64,000 bases of DNA, taken from Rostratula benghalensis. Lineage: Eukaryota; Chordata; Aves; Charadriiformes; Rostratulidae. The notes below the pieces were generated by a model. It did not search any database, was not told the DNA's origin, and saw only the letters and a list, made by a program, of their open reading frames with translations. Each line of letters begins with the position of its first letter. The first letter of the stretch is position 1. This document shows positions 1 through 16,300 of this stretch, piece after piece. The translations under genes were made by a program, and so were the position numbers. The stretch is from NCBI GenBank assembly GCA_013399305.1, contig VXAI01000115.1, positions 1,218,120 through 1,282,119 of the forward strand, read 5' to 3'.

Positions 1-1667
<1,667 letters not shown>

Positions 1668-3429
1668 CATGCCTGCTGGGGACCACGCTTCCACATCACC
1701 TGCAAGAACCACGATTCCAGCGAGCACCATGTCAAAGACTTTGGACTAAAGACCATTGACAGTTCTTCTACATAATTGCTTCCGATAACCGACAGGAAGC
1801 TATTCTCCTTGACTTTTGAAAAAAAGTGAAGTTACACATCTACCAAAACAAGAGCAGGAATCTCCCAAGAAGCTTAGTATGAGACATGTCCTTAAACAAA
1901 AGGATCATGTTTAACATTAGTTACTGATAATAAGTGGACACGCAAACATCCATTTTGCAGTCTGTGTATGAGTATATGTGCACATAACCCTGCTGACCTG
2001 ACCCCCTTCCTACCTGGCCTTCAAGAAAAGCCATGGAATTGCTCTCTGAAAATATTCTTGTTTCCTAAGGCTTGGTTCAAGAGTTTTGCAGTCAAAAAAA
2101 ACAAACAAAAAAAAGCAGTACCACAGCTACAGTATCAATTAATACACAAGGTACACAAATTTCTATCAACTCTAACACATTTAATACGTAACCAGTCCAA
2201 TTTTCTATACTTACTATGGGTTTGTGGAATCTAGAAGTGCATAGGTGTATATACACAGTCCTCACATTAGCTGTTAACTATATTAATAAAAGAGTCAACA
2301 TAATTTACAGATTGAAGTGCTTCAAAATGCTGTACATAATTCACGTAAATGCACTCTTGCTCCATACAGAGGAATTTCAAACAACAGTGGTGCACATTTG
2401 ACACTAAAAGCAAAAAGAGTAGATTTCTTCAGAGACACTTGAAATGCAGATGAAAAAGTGCTTTTTAAATGCTAAACTCTTGTAAATGTAAACCGTGACC
2501 ACGTAATCCCCAGGTGAAACCCAACTCCTCTGTAAGGTAAAGCATTACTGTGAGTTTGTGTACAGCAAAAATTGACCTTATTTTGTTCTTTTTAACTAAT
2601 CTTTGATTTTCATGGTTAAAAGTCCTCTAAAACTTGTTCAGACCACAAATCAGTAGTTGTTACCTAACCCATTTGCTTAATTTATAGCTAAAATGAGCGG
2701 TGACACATTTCAACAAGTGCAACCACTAAGTTGAGATGTCAGTTACAAAGCAATACTTTTAATTCCAAAATGCATGACTGAACAAAATGCTATTAAAATA
2801 TTAACTATTACCCTGAAGTTAACAACCAGTATTCCATCACTTGGTAGCTAGATCTTATCTGTGATAGTATCATAATTGTGCAGAACATTTATTATCACCC
2901 TTTAATATCTATATTTAATATCTATTCAGCACTTGATTTGTGTAGCAGAGGAAGTACATACTGCAACATAAACCCTATTCTCATTATTCTTCTTCCACCT
3001 TTTGTATCATAACACACTCTTAATTAATTTGCATATGCCAAATTTGATGACAATTTTGAGTTTTATTTTAACAAAGCAGCAAGCTGCATTTATTTGAACG
3101 TTTAACTAGCTAATTGATGTTTAATTTAGGGGTGAAATTCTTGCTGTCTTGAAATCAATGACAAATTCATACAGATTTCAACAGGCTTCCATAAGATTTC
3201 TAGATCTGCTGACAAATCAGCAACGTTCAACAACATTTTCAAGACCCCGAATTTGCAGTTTAGTCAAAAAAAAAAAAGAAAAAAAAAAGAGGGAAGGTTC
3301 TATTTCTCTTGTGTCAGGGTGTCAGGGTGTAGCTACAGTGTTATTCAGTGGTCTGCCTCCTATATTTCTTGTGTCATTTAATAATACTCACTGTTTATTT
3401 GTTTAAAAGAAGATACAGGAATCTTCTTA

Positions 3430-3495
3430 TTGGAGTGATGGTTGGACTACATGATCTTAAAGGTCCCTTCCAACCTAGACAATTCTATGGTTCTT
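3430..3495 (+). mobile_element. CR1 LINE 3'-end fragment
   Basis: Carries the typical avian CR1 3' terminus on the plus strand: gatggttggactacatgatc, a stretch of ggtcccttccaacc, and the closing attctatggttct. It is truncated to about 65 bp and shows no coding capacity. Confidence 0.85.
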
Positions 3496-3728
3496 TTTCA
3501 TGTTTATTGGGCCATGAAAAGTTAGGGTCTTGAAATTGACAGTGCCTATGTGAACACAGACTATTTAACATTATTTTATTTAGTATACAGTATTTTTATT
3601 GTTATACAAAAGATGCACAGGAGTGAAAAAAATTCCTGTAGATCTTGCCAAAGCTTACTTTCTAATAATTTTGTTTAATGCTGTATATATAACTTATTAT
3701 ATTGTAAAATATGAACAGAAAATATGCT

Positions 3729-3734
3729 AATAAA
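3729..3734 (+). promoter_or_regulatory. EDAR: Candidate EDAR poly(A) signal (AATAAA)
   Basis: A perfect AATAAA about 2.06 kb after the EDAR stop, in an AT-rich setting. It is the last good hexamer before the sequence becomes plain intergenic. Actual cleavage is not shown by the sequence. Confidence 0.45.
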
Positions 3735-3759
3735 AGAAAGAGGTCAAACAGAGTTATAT

Positions 3760-6700
3760 GAGCCATTTCTTTGATTAAATCATATATTGGCTTATAAAGC
3801 TGTAATTAAATGAGTTAGCCAAGGGCTAGTAGGCACATTCCTGCGGTATGGGAGTGTCTAGCTAACATACATGAAGGAATCTTTGCATTCCCGTAGGATA
3901 CTTCTTCTCTGCATCGCACTTCAGCAACTTTTGAAGCAAAAGCCATTCTTCCTTTGTCAGTATAGTTTTGGCTCAATATTTCACCCTGCAGTTACTATGG
4001 AAATGCCAAACTCCTAGCAACTCCTGGGAGAAATGTTTAAGTTGTTACATACTTACTGAGAGCTGGTACAGACTGTGAGACTGGTTAGTAATCTCACAGT
4101 AGCAATGCTCTCTCATTAACGTGTTTTCATTTTGCGTTCCTAAATTAGCAGTACTACACCACATTATCAGAGATCTTAACAGGAAGCTTTCACTGCCTGA
4201 CAGGATAATTATGTTTATCCAATCTTAGGCTGCACTGGTGAGACCGCCAGCAGAACTGCTGGCTTTTACAAAAAAGCAAAGCACCAAGTCACATTTCCCC
4301 CAGACCCTGGCGACTAAGCTAAGACTTTCAGAGTATTTCATACAGATCAAACATTTTCTAAATGGAAGAAGCACTATCCTACTTTAAAACAGTATGGGAT
4401 TTTGTTTATTCTGATTCATTTGTTGGTTTCAGCATGATGAATACGTTCTCATTCCATCAACGATTAAAGGAGAGAAAGACTCCAGAAATGGCAACAAAAG
4501 CTTTGAGGTTGCCAGATGTTTGGGAGGAACCGATGTTCTGAGTTTCGCTTTACTGTCTTTTTTTTCCCTGCACTACATGGGCAGGAGTTGCCATATCATG
4601 AAGCACACTCCAACAGGCCTTGCTGCACCTAAATATGTTGCTGTCTGAAAGGCCTGAGCATCCTCTCCTTTAATGTGATTATGAGTAGCCACCCAAAGGA
4701 GGAACTTTTACTTCCTAGGTTTAACTTGACAAAGCACAAACTCTGCATAAAATACCAATGTCTTTCCATTATGCAAAATAATGAAACAAAATGCAGAAAT
4801 GTAAAAATAGACCACCTGAGAGCTTCTGTGGGATGCTGACTTTGTTTCAATTTTTCCTTCTTTTTTTTTTTTCCCTCCAGTTTTTCATTTGTATGCAGTG
4901 CTTTCAGTACAGTGGGACATACTTGTGCAAATACAGGTGCCTGCAGTGAGATGCATCTTGTGCTAAAGCAGACATCTAAAGTAATCAAGATGAGCTGCAT
5001 CCTCAAACTATATGTTATAGCATCTCTAGACTACAAAGAGGACTACAAAGAGAACCTGGAGTAACAAGTTTTGATGTTCTTCATGTAAGAACATTAAAGA
5101 TTTTAACCTGTTGCAGTGACTTTCGGTCAAATTTCTTACCACACAGTCTTAAACCAAACTCATTTCAATGACTCAAACTCTGAAGATCACCCTTGCTTAG
5201 AAGTGGCTCCTTCTCTGCCAAACAGTCGATCAACTACAGATTGACTCCTTTGGAGCAAAATATCAATCTTGCTTTTGGTATGGAAAGAAAAAATTACATT
5301 TTTGCTTTAAGAAATTTTTTTTTTCTTCAGCTCCCAACAGCACTTCTTTAGCAAACTCTAATTATCTTGTTCTGAGCTTTTTAACCTGATGCTGAAAGAC
5401 AAGACTGAACAGGGGGAAAATTGGCTACTTATATGAGCATATGTGCTCAGGTACAGTAATTTTGACTAACCCATAAAATGTCTTTACACAGCTACAGATT
5501 CCCTTTGATCATCCCTGGCAGTTTGTTGACTTACTCATCATACAACAACTAACTGCCACACAATCTAGGTGTGTCCTAGAGATTAAAAAAAAAAAAAAAA
5601 AAAAAAAAGATAATAGAAAATTACTACACTAACTTCACAATATTATATTCCTTTAAAAGACTGCCTTTTCACAGAGAAGTGGAAAGGCTACTATTTTACC
5701 TTGCCCTGATTGCCACAATCAGTCTCAGGCTTTCCCTCTAGACACTGGAAAAATTGTGCCTTCCTTCAGAACAAAGGAGCACACCAGCAACAAAATGGGC
5801 TTCAAAAAGGCAAGGTGGGAAAGGCTGGGAGGCAAAGCGAGAAAGCAGGGAAAGGGTGACCACAAGTAAGGCCTGGGGCAGCTGCGGGACAAGGCCTCAC
5901 ATAGTCGTGATGTAGATTAGATGAAGGTTTATGGGAGTTAGAGGAGACACACATAAATTGCTGCAAACAGAAAGTTCTTAGAGTTGGAGTAAAATTTGAG
6001 ACCCACATCCTAAGGAAATGAACAGGTCAGGGAGAAAATTATCAACAAGACCATTTATTTCTTTTTTGCTGTGCCTTTTTTTTTTTTTTTTTCCCTTAAA
6101 AGATAATTGTTCTTCTTTATACTCCGATAAAACCCAGCTTTCAAGTTGAAAAGACCCTTTAAGTCCTTGGAAATGCTTACTTGAAATAAAAGACTTTGGA
6201 GATTTATACAAAGCTGTGGTCAACTCAAGGTTTTGCTGCAAGGACATCTACAGCTCATGTCATGGACATTGTAAAAATAGCATTAGGGCTTTTCTCCTTT
6301 TTTTTATTTTTTTTAGATCAGAATACCCTATTAGAGAGAGCATTTAACTGTATGTCTACAGATAAACCTATTCCCAACTCTATCACTAGCCTTTTGGGTG
6401 ACTTTGTGGAAAGGCCCTCCCAGGCAAGATTACTACCTTGCAAGACTCAATCCCAGTTTCCTAGCCTGACCAGTATCATCCCAGTTTTTCCTTAGAGAAA
6501 CTTGCTGGACTTTGTGGACTCTCTCTGATCTTAGGTTGCAGTCAGGAACTGCCTTTTAGGTAGTGTTTGGTATCTGATGGTCCTGGTCCAATGAGATTAA
6601 TAAAAAGAAATGACAGAGGTAAGGCAGGCTGAAAAGGATGGATCTCTGCTTTGCAGCATAGAGCAACAACAGCTGACCGCCTCCAAATTCTGTAATTTGG

Positions 6701-9700
6701 GATCATTAATCCATTATCCATGAATAAAAGATAATATCATACATACTCATCAGTATGGGTTGGAGTTTAGTTTCTCCCCATTGAACTCAAAGCCTCATAC
6801 AATTTAGTAGTGCTGCTTTATTATAAGGAGGGTGTATTTAAAAGGTGGAAAAAAAATCTTACTCTAGCACATGAAAATCATGACACAGAGGTAAGCCAAT
6901 GAATCCTGCATGCAGAAGACATTCTTCAGGAAACAACCTCTATACTCCTCCATGATAATGAAAAACAAAGAAAGCCATACCTTATTATGTATTTGATAGG
7001 TTTCATGGTGCATATTCCAGTAAATATATTAATATAAGCAGGGTAAGAATGTACTGTCCATCTATATATAGTTCCAGACACATAATATTGCATATATTTT
7101 CTATTTCACCACACTCAAATAAGCTCTTTTGATTATTTATTGTGGTATGATCTATAAGGCATAGCCCCTGTTACCTCAGGCATTAATTTATCACTATCAA
7201 CCAATCTTCAAGGACAGAAAAATGTTGATTCCTTTTTTGTCATTGTTCTGTGAAACTAGACCATCTGAATACTTATATTATGGAGGACTAAGAAGCCTTT
7301 GCATGCTCCACTACAGAAAACATCAGTGATTACATGTTACACAGGTCACACACAGGCTTCTCATTTGTCCATCACCTTTCTGTGGAAAAAAAAAAAAAAT
7401 CTTTTTTTTTTATAGCTGGTGAGAGAGGCTGCTTTAAAAACTGGCTTGTAATAGGGTTTAGTTAGTATCGCAAGACAGGTCAGGAATACATGATGATTTT
7501 TCCAATTTAATCCATCTCGTAGAAGTAAATGAAAAATGAAAAATCAGGAGGAGGTAACACTGAAGAAAGTAGTAGAAAGGCATCTGAAACAGGAAGGAAG
7601 CAGAGTTAGGAGTTTCTGCAATTTGGCCTTGGTGTGCAAGGCTGCTGTAAAAAAAAAAAAATCATAGTCACACTTCAATGCGGAGGAGGACAGACCAGGA
7701 GGACATCAAACTGCTAGGTTTTGGGAAGGACCATGGAATAGAGAAATTCTGTTTATTTGCATTTCTTGTATAAATAGCTCTTGAATCCACATACTAGAAT
7801 ACTATTTCTTCTGAAGGACAAAAACCAGTCTGGTAACATTAGTTATCTCTGACCTCCTTCAAAGGCATACTACTTTTCCAAAAAGCTGCTGTGTGGGTGG
7901 AATGCTATGCTCCTGCTGGAACTCTCGTACCACGTGATACGTTCCCGTTCCCCCCCGCGCCGTGAGGTGGATAGATTATTTTCATTTCTTTTGTCTATAA
8001 CTAATTGCACTGAGGGTGCCATTTTATGGAGCTGAAGATGACCTTAAAGTAAACTTATTAATGGGAATGTTATCCTGTGCTGAGCTTTCATAGCTACTGT
8101 TGTTAGCAGTATCCTGTCCACTGAGATTAGAGCCCTTGCTTGTGTACATCTACCAGACCATTAAGCTGCAGTGATAAGACAGATGTGGTATGTTCAGGGG
8201 AACATACCTTGGGACTGGTCTCAACATCCTTCAGTAATGGGTATGGAGAGAATTATTTCTGAAACAAAACAAAATAAAACAAAACCCAACTACATTGCTT
8301 TTCGGATCTCTTTTTTCTCGGGATATTTTCTCGGCGTGACTTTAAATATGAGAACGTCTCCTGAGTTATGTCTTGTTAAATTTTGACACAGGACAATTCA
8401 CCACACAAAAACACCTACAAGCAAGAAAACAGTAGGTGGTTTTGTTCATGTTTCTCTCTTCTAGTAGTAATCAGGTAGTCATACATAAACTAGACACTTA
8501 CTTTCGAAATTCTGTGAAAACCAAAAGTCTAATAAACAGGGATGTTCCTCACCATGGTCAGAAGATGGCATTAAAGACTTTTGTCAGCCCCAAATGCATC
8601 TATTTTTGACAATGGGCAGTGCTGGTTTTGATACAGCCGACTACAATTGTCCATATATCACATAAAGATGCCTTTGCCCATTACAGCATTTCTCAAGGAG
8701 GGGTGTCAAAGGTAGGATCACAACACTGCGCAGCACTATTATGTTTACAATAGTTTTTGTGAATTTTAAGAACTTGGGAGCATTATATCATTAAGAGGAG
8801 CACAAGAGGTCACTATGCAGTTCCTCTAACAATTTGGAAAGTGGAAGATTACCAAATTGTGTCATAGATCAAATTTTCAGACGTTCTGGACTCAATTTAA
8901 ATATGTTATCCTGAAGACAAATGCTTTCTATCAGACCATTAATCTCTGAAGCTGTGTAAGTTTTGGGTGAAAAATTCAGTATATAATTAAAGGATCCAAT
9001 GTCATAGCTCTGAATTATGAGCTCTGCTTGCAGCTCCTTTTAAATCTGGTCTGCTGAGTTAAATCATATATTTTAGATGCTGATGCTGATCATGAATAAA
9101 AGTTCTTCAAAAATATGTTGCCTTCAGCATACTTTCACCTTTCAGATTAATTTCGCTGCTACAAGAGACTTTTCCCCATAAAATATGAAATTCAGTTCCG
9201 TAACATTAAAAAAGATGCAAGCCAGTCATGTTCAGGAGAGTGGGAAGATATCTGTGAAGTCCCACTTTAAGAAGTGTAAGTCACAAATACGATAAAAGAG
9301 AAAGCCTGCACAACTCTGCAGGCTGGGAAACATTGGCCTGTTTTATACCAGTCTGCCCAGCTTCTGCAAATACAACTGTTGGCTGCCAAGGGAACAATCT
9401 TTCTTCCAGATTTGCCAAATCTGCAAGGTCTGCAATTTGTAGATTGTTGGTCTGAAACATTGTCCTGCCCATTTATCAACAGGAAGCCTTCAATAAATAG
9501 TGAGAGCGATTACAATTCTACGGTACATGGGCTAAAAGAAAATAATATTATTTCAGGTTTGGTAGCCTTCTGTGGGATCAAGTCTACCCTGATGCAAGCA
9601 GATGCAATATTCTTCTTGACTTTCTCACTGAGGATTCTCACAGCTGTTCCAAAAACCAGTAACGTAAAATTCTTTACTTTCCTTTAAAGTGAAAGGTTGA

Positions 9701-12700
9701 GAATACCTGAAAGTTTCTTTGTTTCATGCATTTCATTGTTTCTGGAGACCTACACTCCAGGAAGACATGGCAGATGGTAGCTAGTTTGAAGCTACATGTT
9801 CTGACTGATCAGCTGGCTGCTGCCAGAAAGCGTGCGTCCCTGTCTTTCTTTTAAATGCAAGTCTCTCCCTTCTCCTCACATTCTCTCTCAAAAAAACCCA
9901 GGTTGAAAATTACTATTCTTCTGCCTGCTGCCAAATCTGGCCAGGGGTGACTGGCACATTCAAAACAGCATATCCCTTTTCAGGCATGCAGATGGTGATC
10001 ACATGAAACCCATGTTTCCTTAAGGGATCAGGAACCACGGGAAATAGCTGGAGTTACCTTTCTCAGATGTCTCTTGTTGTAGATAGTCTTCTGAGAGAAG
10101 GATAAAATAGCTGTAATTCTTATTCATGTTACAGTACCCAAACACTGCAAAAGTAGGAAACTCCCAGGAAATTCTAGATTCCATCTGAGAAGGCAAGACT
10201 ATATAAAGAGATGCCCAAAGTGGGGCCAGCTCAACAGAAGTCTATCCTTCTCAACCCAAAACCAAACCCACCCCAACCCAACTCCACAAAAACCATCAGG
10301 GAATGCAAACAACTTCCTCTGTTCCCCCTCTCCATAGAGGCTGTGAAGGTCACTCAAGGGAACGATGGTTGGAGACACAATGGAAGGGAACAGGATGGGG
10401 ATGTTTGAGTAGGGTCATGAGACAGACCTGGTGTGGACAACTGGGTTGGGCTGGCCCACAAGATTTGATGTTCAAGACAGTGCAACAAGCAGGTGTGTAC
10501 AAAATTTGATATACCAAATATTTAGAAGCAGAAATACAGAAACAACTGGGATTTTGGTACAATACTTATTCTGGCACCTACTTCTGCCTGCTGATGACAC
10601 AGGGAAGCCAGGTTATCTGTGCCCTGTGCTTCTAACATAGACTTCATTATTAGATGTTAGTTACTCTGGGTAATCAACTACAAATTGGAAATAACGTAAC
10701 TAAAATCTTCATTTCATTATTTTGGATCATTTTAGTTCCATATTTGGTAGACTGACATTTTAGTTTCCTTGGAGTCTCTGACCTGAAATCAGATTGTTGT
10801 AAGAGAATCTTTTCACTGGTATTTATAGACCACATATTCCATAAAACCACCGATGTTTAAAGTTGCACTCAGATGCAAACTGAAAATCTGGTGGCAAGTA
10901 AAATAATTCCAAATTAATCATTGTTCTACTAATTTATTGATTAGTATTAACTTTGGGGGGAAAAAACCCCAACATGCCATGGTTTATATTCGTTAAAAAT
11001 CTTCACCAAAACATTTTTATGACAATGTACTAAAGAACTGCCATAAGGTGTCCATCAAAAACTGGCTTAAAAAAAATCCCTTCTGCAATTGCAAGTGTAG
11101 CCTCCATATGACTCTTCTAGAGTGTATTTTTTACTTTCCTTTTTTACCAAGAATTATCCTGAGCCAAAAAACACATGCACATTTTGGAATTTTACTATAG
11201 CTTTTATATTTATATTAGTATCTATTCTTCAGAAAACACTTCATATTCATTTGCATAATTCATATATTTCTTTCTGACAATTTTAAGTTTATGGTAATAT
11301 AAATGTGAATTCAAAAGGTCTTGTATTTTTATTCACAACTCAGTTAAAATTTACGTAAAATCAAAATCGTTCATTTCATCCTCAATTCATCAGTCAATTT
11401 AATTACATTCATTTTTAACAGATAAAAAAGCCCTTTTTTCTGCATTTTAACATTCTTTATCAATCTAGATAATCAAAACTTTAAATTAACTGTGACTCAT
11501 CTTTTCAGACTGTAAACACTGCTGCATGTAAACCGCAAGGGACAATTGTGAAAGTAACACCTTACTCTATGCACCTTTTTTACCCCATTACCTTTGCCAT
11601 TATTAGATTAATTTATTGTGATAAATTGATACCACAAGGAAGACTGTTAATCTACCAAAGAACAGTGGTGGAGGCTGAAAGCCAAGAGCTGTCAACTTTC
11701 CTGTGGATATAGGAAACCTAAAAACTTTCTACAGCCTTATTTGGATATTAATTTTCTAATATTTTTAAGGACCAAGCAGATAGAGAAGCACATGAGGACA
11801 CACTTCTGAAATAAAAGGATTTTGTCTCCAGCCAAAGGTATATGCAAACTTTTGCATTGCTGGTAAATGTGACAGCAAAACAAAACTACAGATGAAGAAA
11901 CAGTTATTCCAAAACACAATCTATTGGCAGCAAGAGATTTAAGATATGATTAGTTTTACTTAAAAACTACCTAGAATTGGTTTCCTGCCCGGAGAGTGCA
12001 AACTGCTTGCTCTCTCTTCCAGACATGCTTGGTGCCAAATCTGGTGCAGACTCCTCTCACAGGAAAGCTTGTCAGAAACGTAAGTCAAATTGCTAGAAAA
12101 ATATTTGCAGTCAGAATTCAACTTCAAAGCCTCAGTTCAAAGACTTCTGGTAAAAAATACAAAGGAAAACCGAGAAAAAAAAGGGATGAAAATGAGAAGT
12201 AAACCTCTCTGAAGTTTTATACTGACTGCCAGTGTTAGCCAGAGACTAATGTACAGCAGATATTTAAATTTTAACTGCAGTTTTAATTTTACAATTAGAG
12301 AGTTTGAGTACAAATCAGAAATGGAAGTCTAAGTCCAATTTTAAAAAGTACCCTATTTCCTATGTGTAAGACCTCCTGAACGCTGAGCTGTGACAGACAA
12401 AAAATTTATTCATCACACTTAGAAAAGAAATACAACTACTAAGAGAGAAAATGTGGATTGTATTGCAAATTCATATAAAATACAGCAGAAACAATAAAAT
12501 ATAATAATTTTACATTAGGGATTACTATTGTCAGGCATTTTAAGAAATGTTTTTATTTACATTTCCAGAGATATTGCAACCCAAAGTTACATCAGAAATT
12601 CATACAAAGCAGGATAAAATACTAAATGTTACATAAATACAGGAAAAGATCAAATAAACATTAAGACATTCCGAAATCAAAACAGAACAGTAACAACAAA

Positions 12701-13100
12701 AAATTCTCATTCAACACATCTAGTTATGTTAAATCAAAATCTGGTTTTAATCATTGAAACTGTAATGATCTCAAAAGATAATTTGACAAGATACTTATCT
12801 GTTACTTACCAATCATAAAATAAACTAATGAATTTGTAAAACTCTCTGAGGAGTCAAAGGTCACTAAGATTCATACTTATTAGGAGAGGTTGGTATTTCT
12901 GGTCTGCTTACTCAAGGGATCCAATTCCTTAGATGGCATGAGTCATCCAGAAAAGCAGCATTATTTCACTACTTTTAAAAGTATTGAAGAAAGCCATTTA
13001 ACGTATTACACATTTTTTTTATTCTCCTGTTTATGAATGAGGGAAATATCAATGAGATTCCGCATGATGCAGAGTAATTTACACAGTACAGAGATTCTGC
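3760..13100. other. Intergenic spacer between convergent EDAR and CCDC138 3' ends
   Basis: About 9.3 kb of AT-rich sequence in which I see no exon, RNA gene or recent transposon. The open frames are short, lack splice or codon-usage support and match nothing I recognise. It includes long homopolymer runs (A at 5585, T near 6076) and AT-rich low-complexity stretches. The last several hundred bases before 13.1 kb may be CCDC138 3' UTR, since further minus-strand AATAAA hexamers occur at 12405 and 12552. Confidence 0.6.
5585..5608. repeat. A24 homopolymer
   Basis: An uninterrupted run of 24 A. No recognisable retrotransposed gene or SINE body precedes it, so I call it simple sequence. Confidence 0.9.
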
Positions 13101-13104
13101 TTAA

Positions 13105-13110
13105 TTTATT
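13105..13110 (-). promoter_or_regulatory. CCDC138: Candidate CCDC138 poly(A) signal
   Basis: TTTATT on the plus strand reads AATAAA on the minus strand, about 90 nt after the CCDC138 stop. Other minus-strand hexamers further on (12552, 12405) could serve longer 3' UTRs, so which one is used is open. Confidence 0.4.
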
Positions 13111-13200
13111 TATAAAAAAACAGTAAAAAAAAATTTCCAAATTTCAAGTATCATAGGCAATTGGTATAAATTATACAAACAATTACATTGAAAGATAATG

Positions 13201-13372
13201 TCAGTGACACCCACTTAGACTGGAGGCAAGAGAGTTAGTCCTTGATAATCCCAAATTCAACAGAATTGAATTAAGGTTGATACAGAGGAAAGCATGATCT
13301 GGATCTGTAGTCCTATGTAGCTCCTGGATCATTTGGTGAAGAGCAAACAATTCAAACATCTTCTTATTGCTT
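13201..13372 (-). CDS. CCDC138: CCDC138 terminal exon
   Basis: Acceptor cttttgcag precedes the exon. Its first base completes a Lys codon, then [35 protein letters not shown], and the exon stops at TGA 13203-13201 after 56 complete codons. It closely follows the mammalian CCDC138 C-terminus ([18 protein letters not shown]). Confidence 0.95.
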
Positions 13373-16300
13373 CTGCAAAAGATTTTACATAAAATAATAG
13401 TCAGTTGAAAGTTGAGATGTTTTATCTAAACACTAAAGATTCCACATAACATTATTTTTTAATAAAGAAAAATGTGCAATATATTGAGAGTTTCATAAAG
13501 GTCTTCTATATTGCATATAAGCAGAAGGCTATTGATTCATAGTCAGAAAAATATTTGCAAAAATCACCAAAAAGTATCATTTGACTTGAGTATGTGGTAA
13601 TTACATGTACTACAATGAAAGCTCAAGGAAAAGCTACAGCAGGATTTCAGTAATGGGAAATAACATTCCAGAAACAATACATAAAATAAAAATAAGGACT
13701 TCTGAGCAAATTTTGCTTTTAGTATATTTCCAATGTAACTTATGATTTACATTAGACTATTTTACAGGAAAACTTGTTGTTTTTCCAGGAGTCCAATTGT
13801 GTTCTGGATAAAGTCAAATGAAAACCTGATTTTTGTAAACAACTTGAAGTCTAATGTACAATACTAGATACCTGCTTTTGTAAATTAAACAATCCCATTG
13901 CACCAATGGAACTCTATCACACATTATTACTCATTGATGAGATCTTTGTTACAATTGACTAATAGCCAACAAGCGAGGGGAACATATTTTATAAAGATTG
14001 ACAATCCCCAAAGGCCTTACATGGCCCAAGACTTTAAATTTTGGTTTTGAAGGAAATGAAAACTGATGATGCAACTCACAGATGAGGCTAAATTTTCAAA
14101 GGAGAATACTACCAAGTACCTCAGTAAAACTGAAGGTCAAGAGGAAAGAAAAGAAGGGTTCTCTTCTAAGCGTTTTCTTGTTATGTGCATACATAACAGA
14201 TATTTCCTCTTTATGCTAGGTATTTGGTGTGTTCTTGGGTTGTTTTTTTTAGTTTGTATTCTGTAAATTGAACTAGATTTATAAGCAAATTGAGAATCTT
14301 GTCTTACACATCTGTGATACAAACAGTTTAAATTTAACTGCTTACAGAGTCCAGCATTGTCTACAGTAGAGCAAAATTGAGATGACTTTTTGAAAAAGGA
14401 GCAAGATAAAGGTCCCCAAGTTTTGCTGATCTAGTAATAACTTAACAGAGTAATGGTAGTAAAGGATTACTTTATTCTGGAGAGTTTTTGCAGTATAGAA
14501 CAGAGCTTTTCCAAAATCTCAATATCTAGCTTAGAACTTCGAAGCAATACAGAGCAACTATGGAAGAAGGATTCATTACTGCAGGCTTCCAGGAAAGGCT
14601 GTAAGGAATCTGTAAAAGAAAATATATTGAAATAATTACTTAATTTTTAAAAATAAATATCAGAGGGCACCGTGCATGAAAAGTAAAACAATTATTGATA
14701 CCTTTACAGGGCTTTCAGTGCTTCACATTGTACAACTATTAGAACAATGAAATAATTCAGTTTATGCTGGGCAAGTGATGCAAAACTCAGGTAAAACTAG
14801 GAACTAAAAAAACGCAAGTTCCTAAGAGTTCTGACATTACCGACCCTTGTATTAAAACAAAGCCCATTCTCTGAGAACAAAGGAAAACAGGAAACAGAAC
14901 AAGTTTAAACTCAAATAAAAATTCTTATCTTGAACCCATTTATTCCCTGCCCATTTATTATGGTTCCTTCATTTTGATTGTGTGAGGGGAACATTAAGCT
15001 GTGCAAAAAGACTCACAAGGAAATATTTTAAGGTGTTGCAAATCACATGGACATGGATAGAACATGTAGACGTTAACATGATGCCTAGCAGCCTTTCATT
15101 ATCAAAATACCATCACTGTTTCAAAACAAGCAAAATAACAACTGAGAGGTAAAAGTAAGAGCTGGATAAGAACACTTAAACACCAACAAAACTCCCTTGA
15201 AATAGTGGATGCATTTTTAAGTCACATTGAATAACATTTCCCTATATCCTGTTTCCCAAAATCTAATCATTTCCGAATAAGGTTAAATCTGTTCCCTCAT
15301 TATTACAGATTAATTTATACCAAAACCATAAAGAAAATAAGTTATAATTGATTTTTTTAATGAATAGTCTTTCATATAGCATGGGGCATTTGCATTAGAA
15401 GAATACAAATGTGAGGAAAATATGCTAATGTTTACATGTTAAAAATATTTAATGTGTTAATAAGAAACTGCAGTATGAAAATTACAGAATAAACTAATAA
15501 ATACAGACATCAAAAAATTATTCACATATATGCTGAATACTGTAATGTATAAATAGGATGTCAAGATGCTTTTATGAGTTCAGAGAGGACCGGATATATA
15601 TTTTGGTCAAAATTTTCCCTTTCCCTGTCCAAGGACATAAAACTTAACTTATTAAATATAACAAGTAGCCTTGGAGTGCATTCAAGGTTTTAATTTATTT
15701 CAGGCTTACTGACACAAAATCAGAAGAAACTCCACAGAAAACTGTTTGGAACTGTGCTTTAAAAGAAACAGTAAAATCAACTAAAGCCAACCTGAGAGCC
15801 TAAAGAAATAATTTTCTTAGAGCTGGCCATTTAAACTGAATATTCAACAAGGACCCCATAATTCCTAGACCTTACTGCTAGGAAGAAGATCTTTCAAAGA
15901 CTGTTTTTTTGCAAAATGGTGGTGCATCTTTTGGCTACACCAAGAAGTGACCCAGTGTCGCCCATGCCACCCCCCTGCTTCGATGCTGAGTACATCTTAT
16001 CATGCATTATCCTATACAGTGAAGACCAACGAGATTTGTGGGCCTTTACTGGTTTACACCATCAGATGAGGAGGCAGCGAAACTAGCAAATGCCTTTAGC
16101 ACTGATCAGAGAAGCTATGGGCTACACGGTATCTTTCCTCTCTTTTCAATGGAGGTGCTTTCAGCAGAACTGACTTGGAAAGGCTGGATTCAACAGGCAG
16201 AATCCTCAAAATATATAACAGCAGGTGTGGATGGAAACTATACAGAACCAGGGTAATAGACTTTGGTAGCAAGAGGCCAACCTTGCAGCAATGAAAAGCA

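Larger units (their letters stand above)
1668..3750 (+). other. EDAR: Probable EDAR 3' UTR
   Basis: Noncoding sequence after the EDAR stop, AT-rich towards its end. About 2.1 kb to a polyadenylation hexamer at 3729 would give a 3' UTR of the same order as the long mammalian one. An earlier hexamer at 2285-2290 could serve a shorter form. The extent is inferred, not proven. It carries a CR1 fragment near its end. Confidence 0.55.

Noticed and set aside
4629..5006. 125-codon minus-strand open frame in the EDAR-CCDC138 spacer
   Set aside because: It contains a Lys run from a T tract, no homology and no splice or promoter signals. Treated as chance.
5585..5608. A24 run as the tail of a retrotransposed gene
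   Set aside because: No exon-derived sequence or target duplication is visible upstream, and bird CR1 does not leave poly(A) tails. Simple sequence is the better call.
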